From contig NW_025062476.1 of the NCBI RefSeq assembly GCF_000002995.4, positions 8,802,501 through 8,866,500 of the forward strand: a stretch of DNA of 64,000 nucleotides, read 5' to 3'. Both the position numbers and the translations under genes were made by a program. Position 1 is the first letter of the stretch; each line of letters starts with the position of its first letter. Source of the DNA: Brugia malayi (lineage: Eukaryota > Nematoda > Chromadorea > Rhabditida > Onchocercidae). A model generated the notes under the pieces. The model saw only the letters and a program-made list of their open reading frames with translations, did not search any database and was not told the DNA's origin. Positions 36,739 through 50,200 of this stretch are shown piece by piece.

Positions 36739-39700
36739 AAAAACAGCATACTTTGTTCCAACACTTGCATTTCTCCTTTCCTTTTAAACTGTATTGTCTA
36801 ATAAGGAAAATGCAATAAATAAATAAAAATTTGTTCTCTAGTACAGTAATGAGAGCGGCCATTGACAATTATTTATTAAACTGTTTATAAAAAAATTTTA
36901 ATCTCAAAGTCAACATGTGTTGGGGACATGTACAATTGGTTCGATTCAGTGATTTTTCCAGTAATATCTGATCAGGATAGCTTTTTGATCACAAAGATCA
37001 TAAATGATAATTTAATGATGCCGTGATGCCTGGAACTCCGTTTTATCTTAAGTTGATTTAACAAATGTGGAAGCTTTTCAAGGAAAAATAGCTGAAGCAG
37101 TAAAGAAGTATTATTTTTCTCGGTGGAAAGCAGGTTCATGGTCTACATGTCTTCTCAAAAACCTAAATAGTTGGGTCTGTGGCATTTTGAAGAAGGTCTC
37201 TTGTCCAGTTTTCTAATCAGTCACTTCTAATAACTTCACAGGATATAATCAGCTGCAAATATCATTTATGATAAGCCAAACAAAAACTGGTGGTAAAATT
37301 TTCATGAATCGATTTTTTAGTACATTTTTTCAAATTGGCCTATATTAGGATGGTACTTGAATCCACGGAAATGTTCTTTTCGGTCAATCCTTCACATGAA
37401 TTCGTCTGGACAACTGTGAAAGTGATTTTCTCGTAAGAAACCGCCATGTTAAATTTAAATTCCTCTCTAAAATTGTTGACAAACTACTGAAGTGAAGGAA
37501 GCACAGAGTCGTGCATATATGATATATGTGTACACAAATGAGATCATAATTGATCGTGACTCTAACAGGTTTACATATTCTAAAGCACTATTTTGTTTCT
37601 TCACTGTGCTACTTTGTGAAATGTTATTGACAGTTAAATCACAGCTATGAAGGCACTCTACTGTGTACTGATCTCACTAACTCTACAAAATTTAAGCTCA
37701 CTATTTCATCATTGATTCATCAGCTGATTGCGTAGCAGAAAGTCCCGCAATTCAGAATTGTATTTTGAAATTATGGGAAAAAAAAAAAAACTTGAAACAA
37801 AAAAATTAAATTAGAAAGTTAAATAAATGATTTATTAATATTTGACTTAGCGATCTTTAAAGGAGTATAATGCAAAATAACAACAATATTTAAGCGAACC
37901 AATCATTGTTCATTCCTCTAACTTTGACGAATATCGGCAACAGTTATTGATTTCAGAAGTTCAGTGCGGTGATCTAGCAGTCTGAAAAAACATATAGTCT
38001 ATGTCATTTGAAATTATTCATAACTTTTAATCTTCTCCTAAGTCTTCTCCTCGACACTATGCTTCTATAATTAATTATCTGCATAAATTTTGAGGAAGTG
38101 AGGTTAGAGTTAAAGATACTGTCTTTAAAATAAAAAATTTTTTTAAAATAAAAAAGATTTTAAAGTAGTTAAAAATTTGATAACGAATATAGCTAATTGC
38201 CGTTTACACTTCCTGCATCACAACTTTTAGACATATCAATGTTCTTCTTTAGTATATATCAGAATTTTGAAACAGATTCGGTATTACTATTGCCCACTTT
38301 TATCGTCTCATGAATGCAAAATTAGGAATAATATTTCAGAAAGTTTATTAATTTTCTAACAGAAGTGATAGTGATAACAGTATCAATAACGTAAGTAAAA
38401 TCTAATAACAGTATTAACGAATAATAATACAATAATGTAATCAATAATGGTATTAAGGATCATAAATAGTTTTTTTAAATAATATTTGACAATTCTTGCA
38501 TTCCATAATTTGATGGAATTTAAGTTTTTGTCGAAGGTAGTGACTTAGTGAGATTTATATAATAATGAAGAAGAAAAGAAAAGAAAAGTGAAAATTTTCA
38601 GTTTTTAAAGTAGGGTTGATCACTTTTAGACTTGTCGTAAAACAACGACTTTTTTAATATTTCTCCGTATGCATTATGTTCGAAATTCAAACTACTTGTA
38701 ATTATTTTTGGTGTGTTGACACATGAATGCCTGTTAAATTTTGACTATTTTTTAAGTTTAATTTTTAGAAAAAAATAACACAGGTAGCAATAAACGACTT
38801 AAAATGTAGTCAGTGTCACACTTGCTGTTGTCGTTGGTTGCCGAATTTGTACATTGTGGTACCTGGTACGTACCATTCAACATCATCTTTCCATTCATCC
38901 CAAAAATGTAGATAGTTTTATGAAGAGATATGTGAGTCAACGACCTACATCACATGAATGTCCTGTATTTATGCCTCGTCAGCTAAGAAGAGGATATTTC
39001 AATAACTTAAATAATGAGAAAGAATTTTAGGGAAGTATAAGGTCTGAAATAGTTAGTGTAATTTAAGTAAACTGATTTTAAATTATTTTTCTTAGTATCA
39101 AAAAAATTGAAATCATTTAAGGCAGGAAAATCTAGTATTAGGATCATAAAGTTGATGCCATGCAGTGTTGGAAAAACATTTGACACAGTTATCTACAATT
39201 TCACATAGGCAGCTCATTTGATCAGTTATCACTTTTGCTCGCTTCTTTAATTATATTTTCGATTTATTTGTGGCTGTTCAGAATTTTTAGAAAATTTTTT
39301 GAAAAAGATTTAACACAAATAACAGCTGAGAGAGTACTAATAGAGCAAACAATTAACTTCTCAATTATGTTAAAGACCAATTGATAATATATTGTATTAG
39401 TCCATCACGTATTTCGCAGTTTCTAAGAAATTGTAGTCATTTGTATTCCAAGTCACGAATTATGAAACGTTGTTTTCAAGTAATTTATTATCTAATTGTC
39501 TGGCAATACATTGCCATAAAATTAGATAATTTCAAAATATGTAACACGAATCATCCATCCATCTTTATTAAATAAGCTGTGAATTTATGTCAAAAACAAT
39601 TAAAAAAGAAATTATTTCAAAAAAAAAAAAAGACGAAAAAATTTGGCGACGGTTTTTAGAGCAATAAATTGCAAATGCCAACAACTAAATTGGCATCTTG

Positions 39701-40411
39701 AATCTTACAAGTAGTACTTATTATTTATTTTTATGGTATAATTAGGATAGCGGATTAGGAACGAAATACGAAAATTTCAGTATATTTTCTGCGTTTAGAG
39801 TAATAATAATTAAAATTTTTGTTCACAAACAAATAAAGTTGAAAGTTCACGTTGATTACCTATTCATTGTTGCTATTCTCAACGTTGTCGTTTTAGCTAT
39901 AATTTCTGATTATTTACATCATTGCCAACCAAAATGATTTATTCTGTTTCCAGAAAAATCCTTTTTAGCTATCTGACTTCTCGTCATCTGCTGTTCCTAT
40001 CATTTTGAAGGAATTATCAAGGATCTTTCATCAAGCACAATGACTCATAATCCTTCATTCCTCTTTTACAAACTTGGCAAAAAATTTTTAAAAAGTAAAA
40101 TTTTCTGAAAAGTAATGAAATATTTAATTGTTGTTATTATTGAATTTTATGCTCAAATAAGGAAAGAGGAATGAATTTAAATTAGATAGGTATTTTATTC
40201 ATTTCTTTTATTACTTATCATTCATAATACACAGCCATTACTGTCATTGTTATTTCATAGGAACAAATTGGAACATGAAGGCGAAGAGATAAGATCGCAA
40301 ATGATCGCTATTTTGTTTGATATTATTGCATATCGTTATCCTAAGTTTGCGTTTATATTTTCCTTTATATTGCGATTTTTGTTTTATTAATTCAAATTGT
40401 ACTTTTTTTTC

Positions 40412-40609
40412 GTAATTATGAATTAAAATAACCATAAGTTATTACCGTACTGTCCTTCAAGCTATTCATCATTTCTTATCTTTTATAGATTTTTGCCTTG
40501 ACCAATTTTCCCACCTGCAAATTACTTTCCACTTTTAACTCAGTTCATTTTAACATTTTCTATAATGTTTTCTTTTGTAATTATGAATTAAAATAACCAT
40601 AAGTTATTA
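40412..40609. repeat. 33-bp direct repeat, two identical copies 165 bp apart
   Basis: The 33 bases at 40412-40444 recur exactly at 40577-40609 (starting GTAATTATGAATTAAAATAA and ending GTTATTA). The intervening sequence is not repeated. This may be a remnant of a duplication or a short mobile element. Confidence 0.8.
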
Positions 40610-43600
40610 ATAGCTATCAGTAGATGGTTTTCTGTTTCCTATTCAATTTATGTTTAAAATTGATCAGTGTTTTGCAAGGCATTTATTTTCATTATGGACT
40701 TAGTTAACACATAATGCTATCTACTTCCTGTATTAACTGGAAATATAATTTATAATTGACAAGGAAAGATGAGCATCGATACGAGAGGTGTGTCCTGCAT
40801 ACTGGGTCATTTGTTGTTTATTGATGGATAATGGACAGTGGATGCAGAGGACGATAGTGACCAACTAGCCCACTCCATTAGTGTTTTGATATCCAAAGCA
40901 GTTCGTTTTGATTTGCTCAATCATACTTCCATATCCGGCAACCGGATTCAGTTGAGGTTGAAATAGACTTCCATAATAGTAGGCAATATACAAAGAACCA
41001 CATAGTTGCTACTATGAATGTAATCATTTCGATTCATCGGCTTTAATCCAATGTGTCAGTAAAGTGGATCATTCCGAGAAGTGTTTTGATAGTCAAAAAT
41101 TTTAGTTATACTTTTATTTATTTTATATTCCTTTTGCATGAACTCTTCCAATCACAGTGTACTATAATAACATTAAACATATGGTACAGAGAATTCTCGT
41201 ATTACCTTTCTTTTGATACTTTTCATAACTTTCTACGTAATTCAATGACTTACTTTTTTCTGACATTTCAAAGTATCAGTATTTTTACAGTATTATATGA
41301 CACGATTATATCATTCTCTCTATAATTTTGATGTACATCTGTAATCTATCTTTCATTTTACAGAGAATAGAAAAAAATATGATAATTTGATCTTTTCAAA
41401 TATCTCATCTGTCTCCAAAATGAAGATTAATAAATAAACATAATTTTGATTAGAGTTAGTGTACTGATAGAACAGATAATGTTAATGTATAGATAATGTA
41501 ATAATGTTTGTAATGAACAAATAATCTAATGTTTAGAAAAGAATATAGCATTCGTTAATAAGAAATAACTTATGCAAGTAAAAGATCATATGAAATGGGA
41601 CAAAAAAGGAGGAAGAATAAAAATAATGAGATTAATTCTTTGGAAAAATTAAATCGTTTAGAGGAAGTTAGTAACAATTTATATGATGATATTCGTTCGA
41701 GAAAAATATTTCCTCACTTTTCAGAAGAAATAAATTTAAAGTGAGAAAGATTTTTTTGAATACCGTTCAATGTTTGTTTAAACGCCAAATAATATTAGTA
41801 AACTTTCATCAGTCTTCATCATAACATCGAATCAATTTTTCCACATACCATTACCAAAATATTAAGAAATATTTGTTCCTAAATTCATATTTTTAAAAAT
41901 CTTAAGATTATCCAAATAAATTTTTGTGCATTTAAAGGAAATATTTGATTTTAATTTCTCTTAAAGCTTATCCCTAATTTCAAACAATTTCATATTAATT
42001 TCTTAACTTTCCGCTACAGGAATAATAACCAGAAATTTAATGATTGCAACTTTCTTCTTTGGCATCATCGAAGAACCACCGTATACATATTAGCTATATA
42101 ATAATTAAAGTTTTTAAGTTAAATTAGTGTAGTTATTGGATGCAGGTATTCAGTACAATGCTTCTGCTGATCATAAGGAATTTTTGTGGAAGGCAATAAC
42201 ACTAATTTCAACAAGAAGTTCACATCAAATCATTTATCCACTTTAATTAGCATTACGCTTCCTTATTAGTTCGTTTTACTGGAAACAATTTTCGCACATC
42301 TTTTGTTTGTTGAAATTTCTGATGTTTACTTAATAGTACATAATGTTATCAAGAATTATTTTTTTATTACCTTCCAAAAAATAATTTTACATCAAAAAAT
42401 GAAAAAATTTTTTCAGAAATAACTCTTTAAATTTCAACATTATTGCGCCAACATTTCTTTCCTTATAGTCATTTAAAAATCCTAAAATTCATTAAATTTC
42501 AGCATTTCGACATCATTTGTAGAAATAAACTATTAATATTTCTTGTCATTTCTATGATAAAATAAAAATTGCTTTGGTGTTTGACATCGAATTACGTTAC
42601 TCTTTTAATAGGCTATCAAAAAAGAGACAGTACTGTTTTTTCATTGATTTGGTCATACCGATTCGAAAGCTAAAAATATGTATTACTTCTAGCACATGTT
42701 TAGTGGCCTAAAATATTTTTTCACGCAACAATATTCAGAACGAAATTCCCTTAAAACAGACTGTGCGTATTTTGGTATTTTAAAAAATAATTTATGTCTG
42801 AATGTTTGATAATTTCACTGTGTTTCTATGAAAAAGCTATCGTTTTCTGCTCCCATTCTCTTGCAGCTTTTATTCTCGCTGAAACTAACTATTCATTTTT
42901 GTTGAAACTGCGCCTCCTTTTACTTTCTCCGAACCTTTGATGATTATTAATTCAGCAAACAAATGTGAGCACCGAATTGTTGGGAATGTGTTACAAGAAG
43001 ATGGGCAACTTACCATCACCCAACTCTCTGTGAAGATTGTTTTGTATTTAAACACCCATCATCTACCTACCTGTACACTGATTTAACTTCCTTTTTATAC
43101 TCTCTCTCTCTTCCTCCCTTTCTATAAAGTTATTTATTTATACACAATTTGCCACTAATTCGATTATGGGCTTATTTAAGTCGGTTACCTTTGAATTTAT
43201 GAGTTTACAAATAATGATTTCTTTAAGAGAAGGACTATAGTTCAATACCACTGATAACTAGTGGTCATCTAATGGTCCATTGTGACTTGTCTACCTGTTA
43301 TGATTATAATTGTGAGGCGAAGCAAACACAAAAAGACGACGGACAACAATATTCAGGAATATTCCAACAATATTCCAGTTGTCTTTAAAAAAAATAACAA
43401 AAACATTTTATTATCTTTAGGACAGAGTAATAAAAAATTCATAAAATTTCCAATTCCTCACAATATCTTTGGTTCTAAATTATTTGTTTGTTACCTGTGT
43501 TTGTTCCAGAAACTACAATTTTCCATTGCTATTTATTTTCTCATGATATTACTATTTTGATAGTAATGAGGTATCCTTCAAAATAATGCACATGTAGAGC

Positions 43601-46600
43601 TCAGATTTGTTCATTCATAAATAATTACTGCAAAACGTCTTTGGCTATTTTACAAGAATCATTTAAGGATTAAACAGAAATGGATCATAGATGCAACCTA
43701 AGAATTCCCATATTCTTCTCTATCAAAGGTAAAGATCGGACGGACGACATTTGGGTCAGAATCACAAAGCGTTTATTGTAAATTATAATAAATTTTAAAC
43801 ATTCTTTATGTGTTTCGAGCAGAATCAAAGCACTCTAACAGTGCATAACAATAGTAAAGTGCAGGAATTTTCTTTCCATTCTGAGTCACTACTCAATTTT
43901 TTCGTTCCTTCCACTGTCCCAACAAAAGAACAAACAAATTCATATTAATTTCATCCATAAATATGACAAAGTCAAAGATTGCTTAGTTTCAGTTCAAAAC
44001 TACTCCTTCGAAAATTTTGAAAAAATCTCTCAAAAAATTAAAGTTCTCATTTCTTTTATAAAAAATAAAATTCTTTAGCACATATTATTCACTGACAAAA
44101 AAGAAAAAGAATTACTGGATTTATTATAAAATTTCGATCCCGAATTGAGCTATCTTATCAAAAAAAAAAAAAAAAAAAAACTGAACATTGGCGCTGAGAA
44201 TGAAAAATCAAGACATTTCCCATTACTGACTTTTTAATAATAAACAAAAAGAACATGCGTTAACAATTAAAATCAAAATATAACTGTTTAGAAAAGTTTA
44301 AATATCTCTGTTTTTCTTGATATGATGATATCATTATCGAGATAACGAAATGTTTTGTCAACAGCGTTACCAGAAATCCTTTAGCTGTCATTGTTATCAT
44401 TATATAGACCCTATCATTAGCATATCATCACTTCTGCAAAACATCAATATTTTTGCAATTATCCAAACCTATGCGAAATTATCATCATCATCATTTATCA
44501 CTGGACTGAGTCTTTCATCTGAACAATGCTATATTTCGCATCCTTCCCATGTATGAACCTTTTCATTATTTCATCCATTAGTGGAAATGATTAATGTTTT
44601 AGTGAATTTCGGCATCATTTGAATTTCGAAAAATTTTTATTTCAAAGAAAAAAGTTTTTTTTTTGAAAAACTAATAAGTAATTTCCATTTCTTCCGTTCA
44701 TTGTGCTGAAAAGGCAACAGTCAACAAATAAATATTGCATATTAGTTACTGAACCAAGAAAAAAACACGTCGTATAGAAATGTCGCAACTATCTTTTTTC
44801 AGACAAATACCAAGGACAACAACTGAAGACATAATGTCCTCTTTTTTGTTCGAGAAAATGGATGTATTTTGATTTCAGACCATCTGAATGCCTATACGAC
44901 CTGATAGAGTATTTTTTTTAGATTTCTCAGAAAAAAAAGGACATTATTGCACTGAGAAGGTATTAGATGGATTAATAATTAACCCATTTAATTAGAGCAT
45001 CTTATGTTTTATTAGTTCACGAAGTGCTTATGTGACAATTACATTTTTCGACCTCAATTATTCTTGATTAGTTACGTTTTTGAAAAATAATGTTGTTTTA
45101 GGATTTATACATGCGGAAATGCATTCTTCAGGAATCCTACTTCTCATCCTTGTCTGACATATTTCGTCCGTTATAATTATATCTCAGAGTTAGAAATTAG
45201 AGCAAGAGTATTTAAAATCATAAAATTGTAGCAGTAGACAAGTTGTCACAAACCTAAATAAGGATAACTTTTGTAACTTTCATAAATTGAGTTCAAGTAA
45301 AATTTTGTTTGTCGAATATTTCGCAAATTGCGGGATTTTTTCAACTCATTTCCTTTGAGATAACCTAAAAAGAAGATAATCGCTTATTTTAATTTTATCA
45401 CTGTGCAATAGTACAAAGTAAACTTTCAGCTGTATCGAAATCGTCCTCCACTTAAGCATATCTGTCCTCTTTTTAGGAATTTTTCGAATTATTCTTTTCG
45501 GTATTTTGCATGGAATTCAATCTTCAACAAAATATATGCTACCTCGCTTGTTCACATTTTAATTGTAGTTGCAGTATCGCCATAAATCATCAGTACTCGT
45601 TGAATTGTTGAAATATAGTGTTGCAATTATTTATTCTTGCAATTCATTTCAGAAAGTTAAGAAAAAATTGAGTTAAATTGTAAAACAAACAAGTAAACAA
45701 TTTTTTAAAGAGAAAGAAGGTAACAACAATTATGATATGAGTAGTACTGTACTAACTTGACGATGAATCACTGATTCGATCGGCAGAGAAACTGTCATTC
45801 CCTTCTCCACCAAAACTAAAATCCTGCCAATAATTCTTTATTGTCACCAATGCATACAGAATGATGGTGAAATATGATGAGATGAAACAATGAATAAATA
45901 CCGATCAGTTCCTGGCAAAGGATTAGATCGTTGGCATCATTGTGGAATGGAGAATGATCGATAAGTAGGGGTGAAAGGTCTGGAAGTGGAGAGTACAGCT
46001 GGGATGACAGTGAATTAGGAGGATGAAGAAGAGGAGCGGAAACTAGTTTTTTCACCGCTCCACGTCCCTCCACTTCATCGCCTCTTCTTTCACCTCAAAA
46101 CACGAAAACTGTTTTGCTGTGCTGTGTATTTGTTTGGATAATATACTTTAGTATGATTGATTCTTTTTCATATCTGGCCTTAAGGTTGACTTTGATTATG
46201 GCTCTCATTAATGGAACAAGTAACAAGTAATAAGGAGGATAGTGATTCCAAGAGTGAAAAGATTGAATTCTTAATGATTGAACGCTTCTGTTCTGGAATC
46301 ACCAACGCTCATCTGTCATCCGATGCACTACATCTGTCGAGTGATGATGACATAATTTTCTTTCGCCAGTCATGTGCGACGACTGGGAAAGTCTTTTTAA
46401 TTCATTTAGTACATTTCTGGTTATGATTACCAGCTTTATTTGATTTGAGTGACAAATAAATGAAGAATTCGTGGAAGAACGAAAAGCAATAAGTAATGAG
46501 GTATAAAAGTTGAATGATGACAAATTAAACGGCTCGGTTTCTTCGGCTAATTATTCGGTAATACATAATCATAATGATATTTACAATCGCATAATTCTGT

Positions 46601-47220
46601 TGAATGTCTTACCACTTATCATCACGAGTATTTCACATGTTTCCTTACAGTTTTATCTTTTCGTATTATGTTTTATAACCCCGATGACCTGCATATTAAG
46701 GATGTGGCAGATATATCTTACAGTGGAGAATATCTGCACTCACTTTTAGACCGCGCATCTTTTGTGTTCTATGTTGTTGTGCATGGCTCGAATTCGGCAA
46801 CTTTTTAAAATGTGTTTCCATTTGCACTTAGAAAATAACGGAATTGCTTATATCTAACCTAATTTAATAAATTATTTTTTGATTCTGCTTTCTAGATAAA
46901 TTTTCTAGAATGTTTTCAAATTGATGGTCGTCTACTTAGATTATTCAAATTTAAGTTTAAAATTTGATTCAGTCATTGAAAACATACTCACCAGGTTTTA
47001 TGCCATTCAAACAAGTATTGCAATAATTTTCTAAACCTTTGAGATTACACAACTTTTAATCTCTCCTGCAAATTTGAATTCTGGTATACTTTTATAACGA
47101 TCTTAAAATAAGAGAAATTTGGCGTTTCTTGTTTTCTAGCTTTGTTTTCCATTTCCGAGTTATTAATCAGATTAATTACGCGCCTCTTCGAGGGACAGAA
47201 ACAAGTGAATTTCGTCTTAC

Positions 47221-47231
47221 TGGATTTGCAG
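47221..47231 (+). promoter_or_regulatory. Probable spliced-leader acceptor of the Q/N/W-rich protein gene
   Basis: TGGATTTGCAG ends at 47231, 9 nt before the ATG at 47241. No other ATG intervenes. It could also be the acceptor of a 5' UTR intron. Confidence 0.5.
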
Positions 47232-47240
47232 GCACGAAAA

Positions 47241-50200
47241 ATGAAAATATTTACAGTTGGTATGGACGAAAAACCACCGATCAAAGATCCAGTATCTTCC
47301 GATGGAGTTACCGTGGCTTCAACACCCATTATTACACTGGAAAAGAAGCGAACTTCATATAAAGTGAGCGATTTCATGAGATTTTATAGGAACCTTCAGA
47401 TGCATTGATATGCGAGATGTTTGTGATTGAGAAGAAGTAAAGGGTAAAGTGTGGAAATAATTTTGTATAAATAGAAAGATGAAAGTGGTATTGGAAAAAT
47501 AGGTTAATCTCAATAAGTGCCAGAAACATTTGTTTAATACTGTATGTAATGATTTGTGCCTTTTCGATTATTTATCCATTTTATCTGTGCTTCTCAAGAA
47601 AAAATTTTCCTTTGAATTCAATCATTTGCATTCCTGCAAAACAGACGGAATGTAGCACAACACATTACATTATTTTGCTAAGATCATGAGATATAAGTCA
47701 TTTTATTACGGTCACAGGATGTGAAGGTCATTTTACAGCATTATGCGGTCATTCAGGGAACGAGTTCCTATGTGACAATAAAAAAAATCTAACTCGAGAA
47801 CTATAATGCGAGATAAAAAGAAAGAGATCTAAAATAAGCTCACTAGATTTAGACTTGTTGTTTCACAATTGTTTTAAAAGCTGGAACTGTTAAAATATCC
47901 TTTTATTAATTAATTAATTTCCATGTTAATTCTCATTGATAATATTTGAAACTTAAACGAGAAATTTTAGAATTATGTGATGTGTTTGGGAATGCTGTTC
48001 TTTATCTTTTTGTTTGCAATTATCGTCAGCAAATTGGTGTACTATAGAATACCTGATGATTTGGGACTACCATGGTAATTTTTCTTTCTCTTATTATGCA
48101 CAATGAGGAATATATCAAAAGCAATCGTAATAGATTTCTAGAAATTAAAGGAAAAGACTAATATCTGATATTCTTTCCTTGGTATTAATGAACTAAAGAC
48201 ATTTTTGTCGTTTAAAAACCGCTTAAGGATTATTTTTGGAAGTTTGAAATCAGATTTCCGATATTTTAGAAACATATAATATCAAACTAAACCTTTTGAA
48301 AATTCACTTCATTTGATAATTTACAAGAATTATTAATAGTTGTAATTGAAAAAAAAAGACTTTCACTTTAGTATTTACTTAAATTACTTTTATCTTCATA
48401 CTCCAAGTTTTTTATCTCATTCCTAACTGAAATTCTTTCGTCTCGAGAAATTTTTAAATTTAGGTTTGAATTGAAACATCGAATAGGAATGGGATGCGAC
48501 GACTGTATGAGTGCTCGTATAATTCAATCATTTTATCCACAGCGGTAACGGTTTTATAAAATAGAGTAATATAATGCCATGCCATCATACAAAAAATTAG
48601 AGAGATCTGTGAATGATCTCAATGCTGAAAAATTTTACAAACAATAAATGGTTCCTTCCACATATTTTTTTGACATTATTGCTATAGAAATATAAAATAA
48701 TACAATTTATGAATTTAATAAATAGGTTTATTCAAGTCAATCAAAAAATGTCCAACTTAAACGCTCTGGGAGGTCAGGCGAGTAAGATCAAGCGCATAGC
48801 AAATGTAGTAAGGTACAGTTTTCGTTTTGTAGATCTTCAAGATTTTTTGAAAGTTCAAACAGTGCAGCACCACCAGTGGCACTAGCAATGCAGGCAGAAC
48901 AATCTCAAACAAACAGACAGGTGGCACCCACCACATTAACATCACAGCGTCTGGAGTTGGGCTCATCAGCTACACAAATTGTCGTAAGTTCTTTTTTTTT
49001 TTTTTTTTGGGAAGTCAGACAAGTAAAACCAAGCGCGTTTCGCTTTTTCATCTTAATTATAAGAACAGAAAATGTCACGAAATATGCCGTGATTCCTGAC
49101 CGGCTTGACTTTTGCTACTAATATTGCACAATTATGAAAAGAGAGCCTTAGGCTTACAGTGCAAAGTGTACCGTTCAATTCACTGCGAAACTGCATGTGA
49201 TTATTGGCACCTATTATCGACTTCAACAAGTTTATCTCCCCAGTACGACAGTCGCTAGAAATGACAAAATATCGTTGAGAGATCAACAAGAATGATAATT
49301 TAGAAATTTATCAGATACAGTATTTAGGATTCTCGTCTTGACTTCTTGCGCAAAATTATTCCAAAAATCAAGGAACAAGCCGAAAAATCTGGCATTGAAG
49401 GCGTCATGCAGGTGAAGATGCTGCAAATGGATTCCTTCGAACCGAAACAGGTGGATGTTAATTACACTTCCGTTTCACATTTGATTTAAGATGTAATTAA
49501 AACTTCATATGAACTTAACTAAGGAATTTAAATTACTGAAACCGTTTAGGTAAAGCCATTACAGTTACTCGACGGATTAGAAGAAAGTCAACTCCAGCCA
49601 GTAATTAACGCACCGCAACTAATTGATTTTATGACACCTATCCGTTCAATTCTGTTGTCTGACCTCTTACGCTTGAATACGGGTGACAACGATGAAAGGT
49701 AGGGATGAAGACTTTAAACTAAATACTATTTTAGTAATGTGAAATGAAGCCGTATCTAAAATTATTTTATCCTACGTAGTGAATAATAACAATAAAAGAG
49801 TAATAATTAATAATAGTAACAATAGTAATAATAAATAAGAATGTTGAAGTTTTAGAAGCACTAAATTAAAGCCAGTGAAAATTAAAGCTTGATATTTTTC
49901 AGCCAGGCTTCAGGAATTCAATTTTTTGGATCGCAGCAGGATGATACGGTTAAGGGTGGACCGATGCTTATACTAGGACCATTTTTGCAACCACAGCAGT
50001 TACAGCTGTTACCTACTGTTTGGGATAATAACAATAATATAGCTTGGAGCAATTCATTGCAACCTCATCTGTTTGACTTGGCCCAGCAAATGAGCAAACA
50101 ACAACGCTGGATTAATTGGCAGTGGCCTGTTCCTCCCTATCACAAAAATAGTAACGAAAAAGTTGCTCAATGGCAGAGTGTTCAATGGTTAAACGATCAT

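Larger units (their letters stand above)
35839..47240. other. 11.4-kb gene-poor region
   Basis: There is no supported exon on either strand. It is highly A+T-rich, with poly-A/T tracts (35682-35701 is just outside; 36479-36499, 37779-37791, 44160-44180). Open frames of up to 103 codons occur, for example plus 41053-41325 and 43282-43560, but their composition is that of chance frames. A less A+T-rich patch lies at about 40770-40950 and another at 45780-46100. Part of it may be the promoter, 5' UTR or first intron of the gene at 47241. Confidence 0.5.

Noticed and set aside
36934..36948. GGTTCGATTC resembling a tRNA B box
   Set aside because: The flanks do not pair as a T stem, and no A box or acceptor stem lies at the right distance.
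41053..43560. Open frames of 90 and 92 codons in the gene-poor block
   Set aside because: Phe/Ile/Tyr/Asn/Lys-rich composition expected of chance frames; no splice sites or family features.
45816..46078. Pro/Leu-rich minus-strand frame of about 85 codons
   Set aside because: It lacks an in-frame ATG at its start, has no clear splice sites and no family resemblance.
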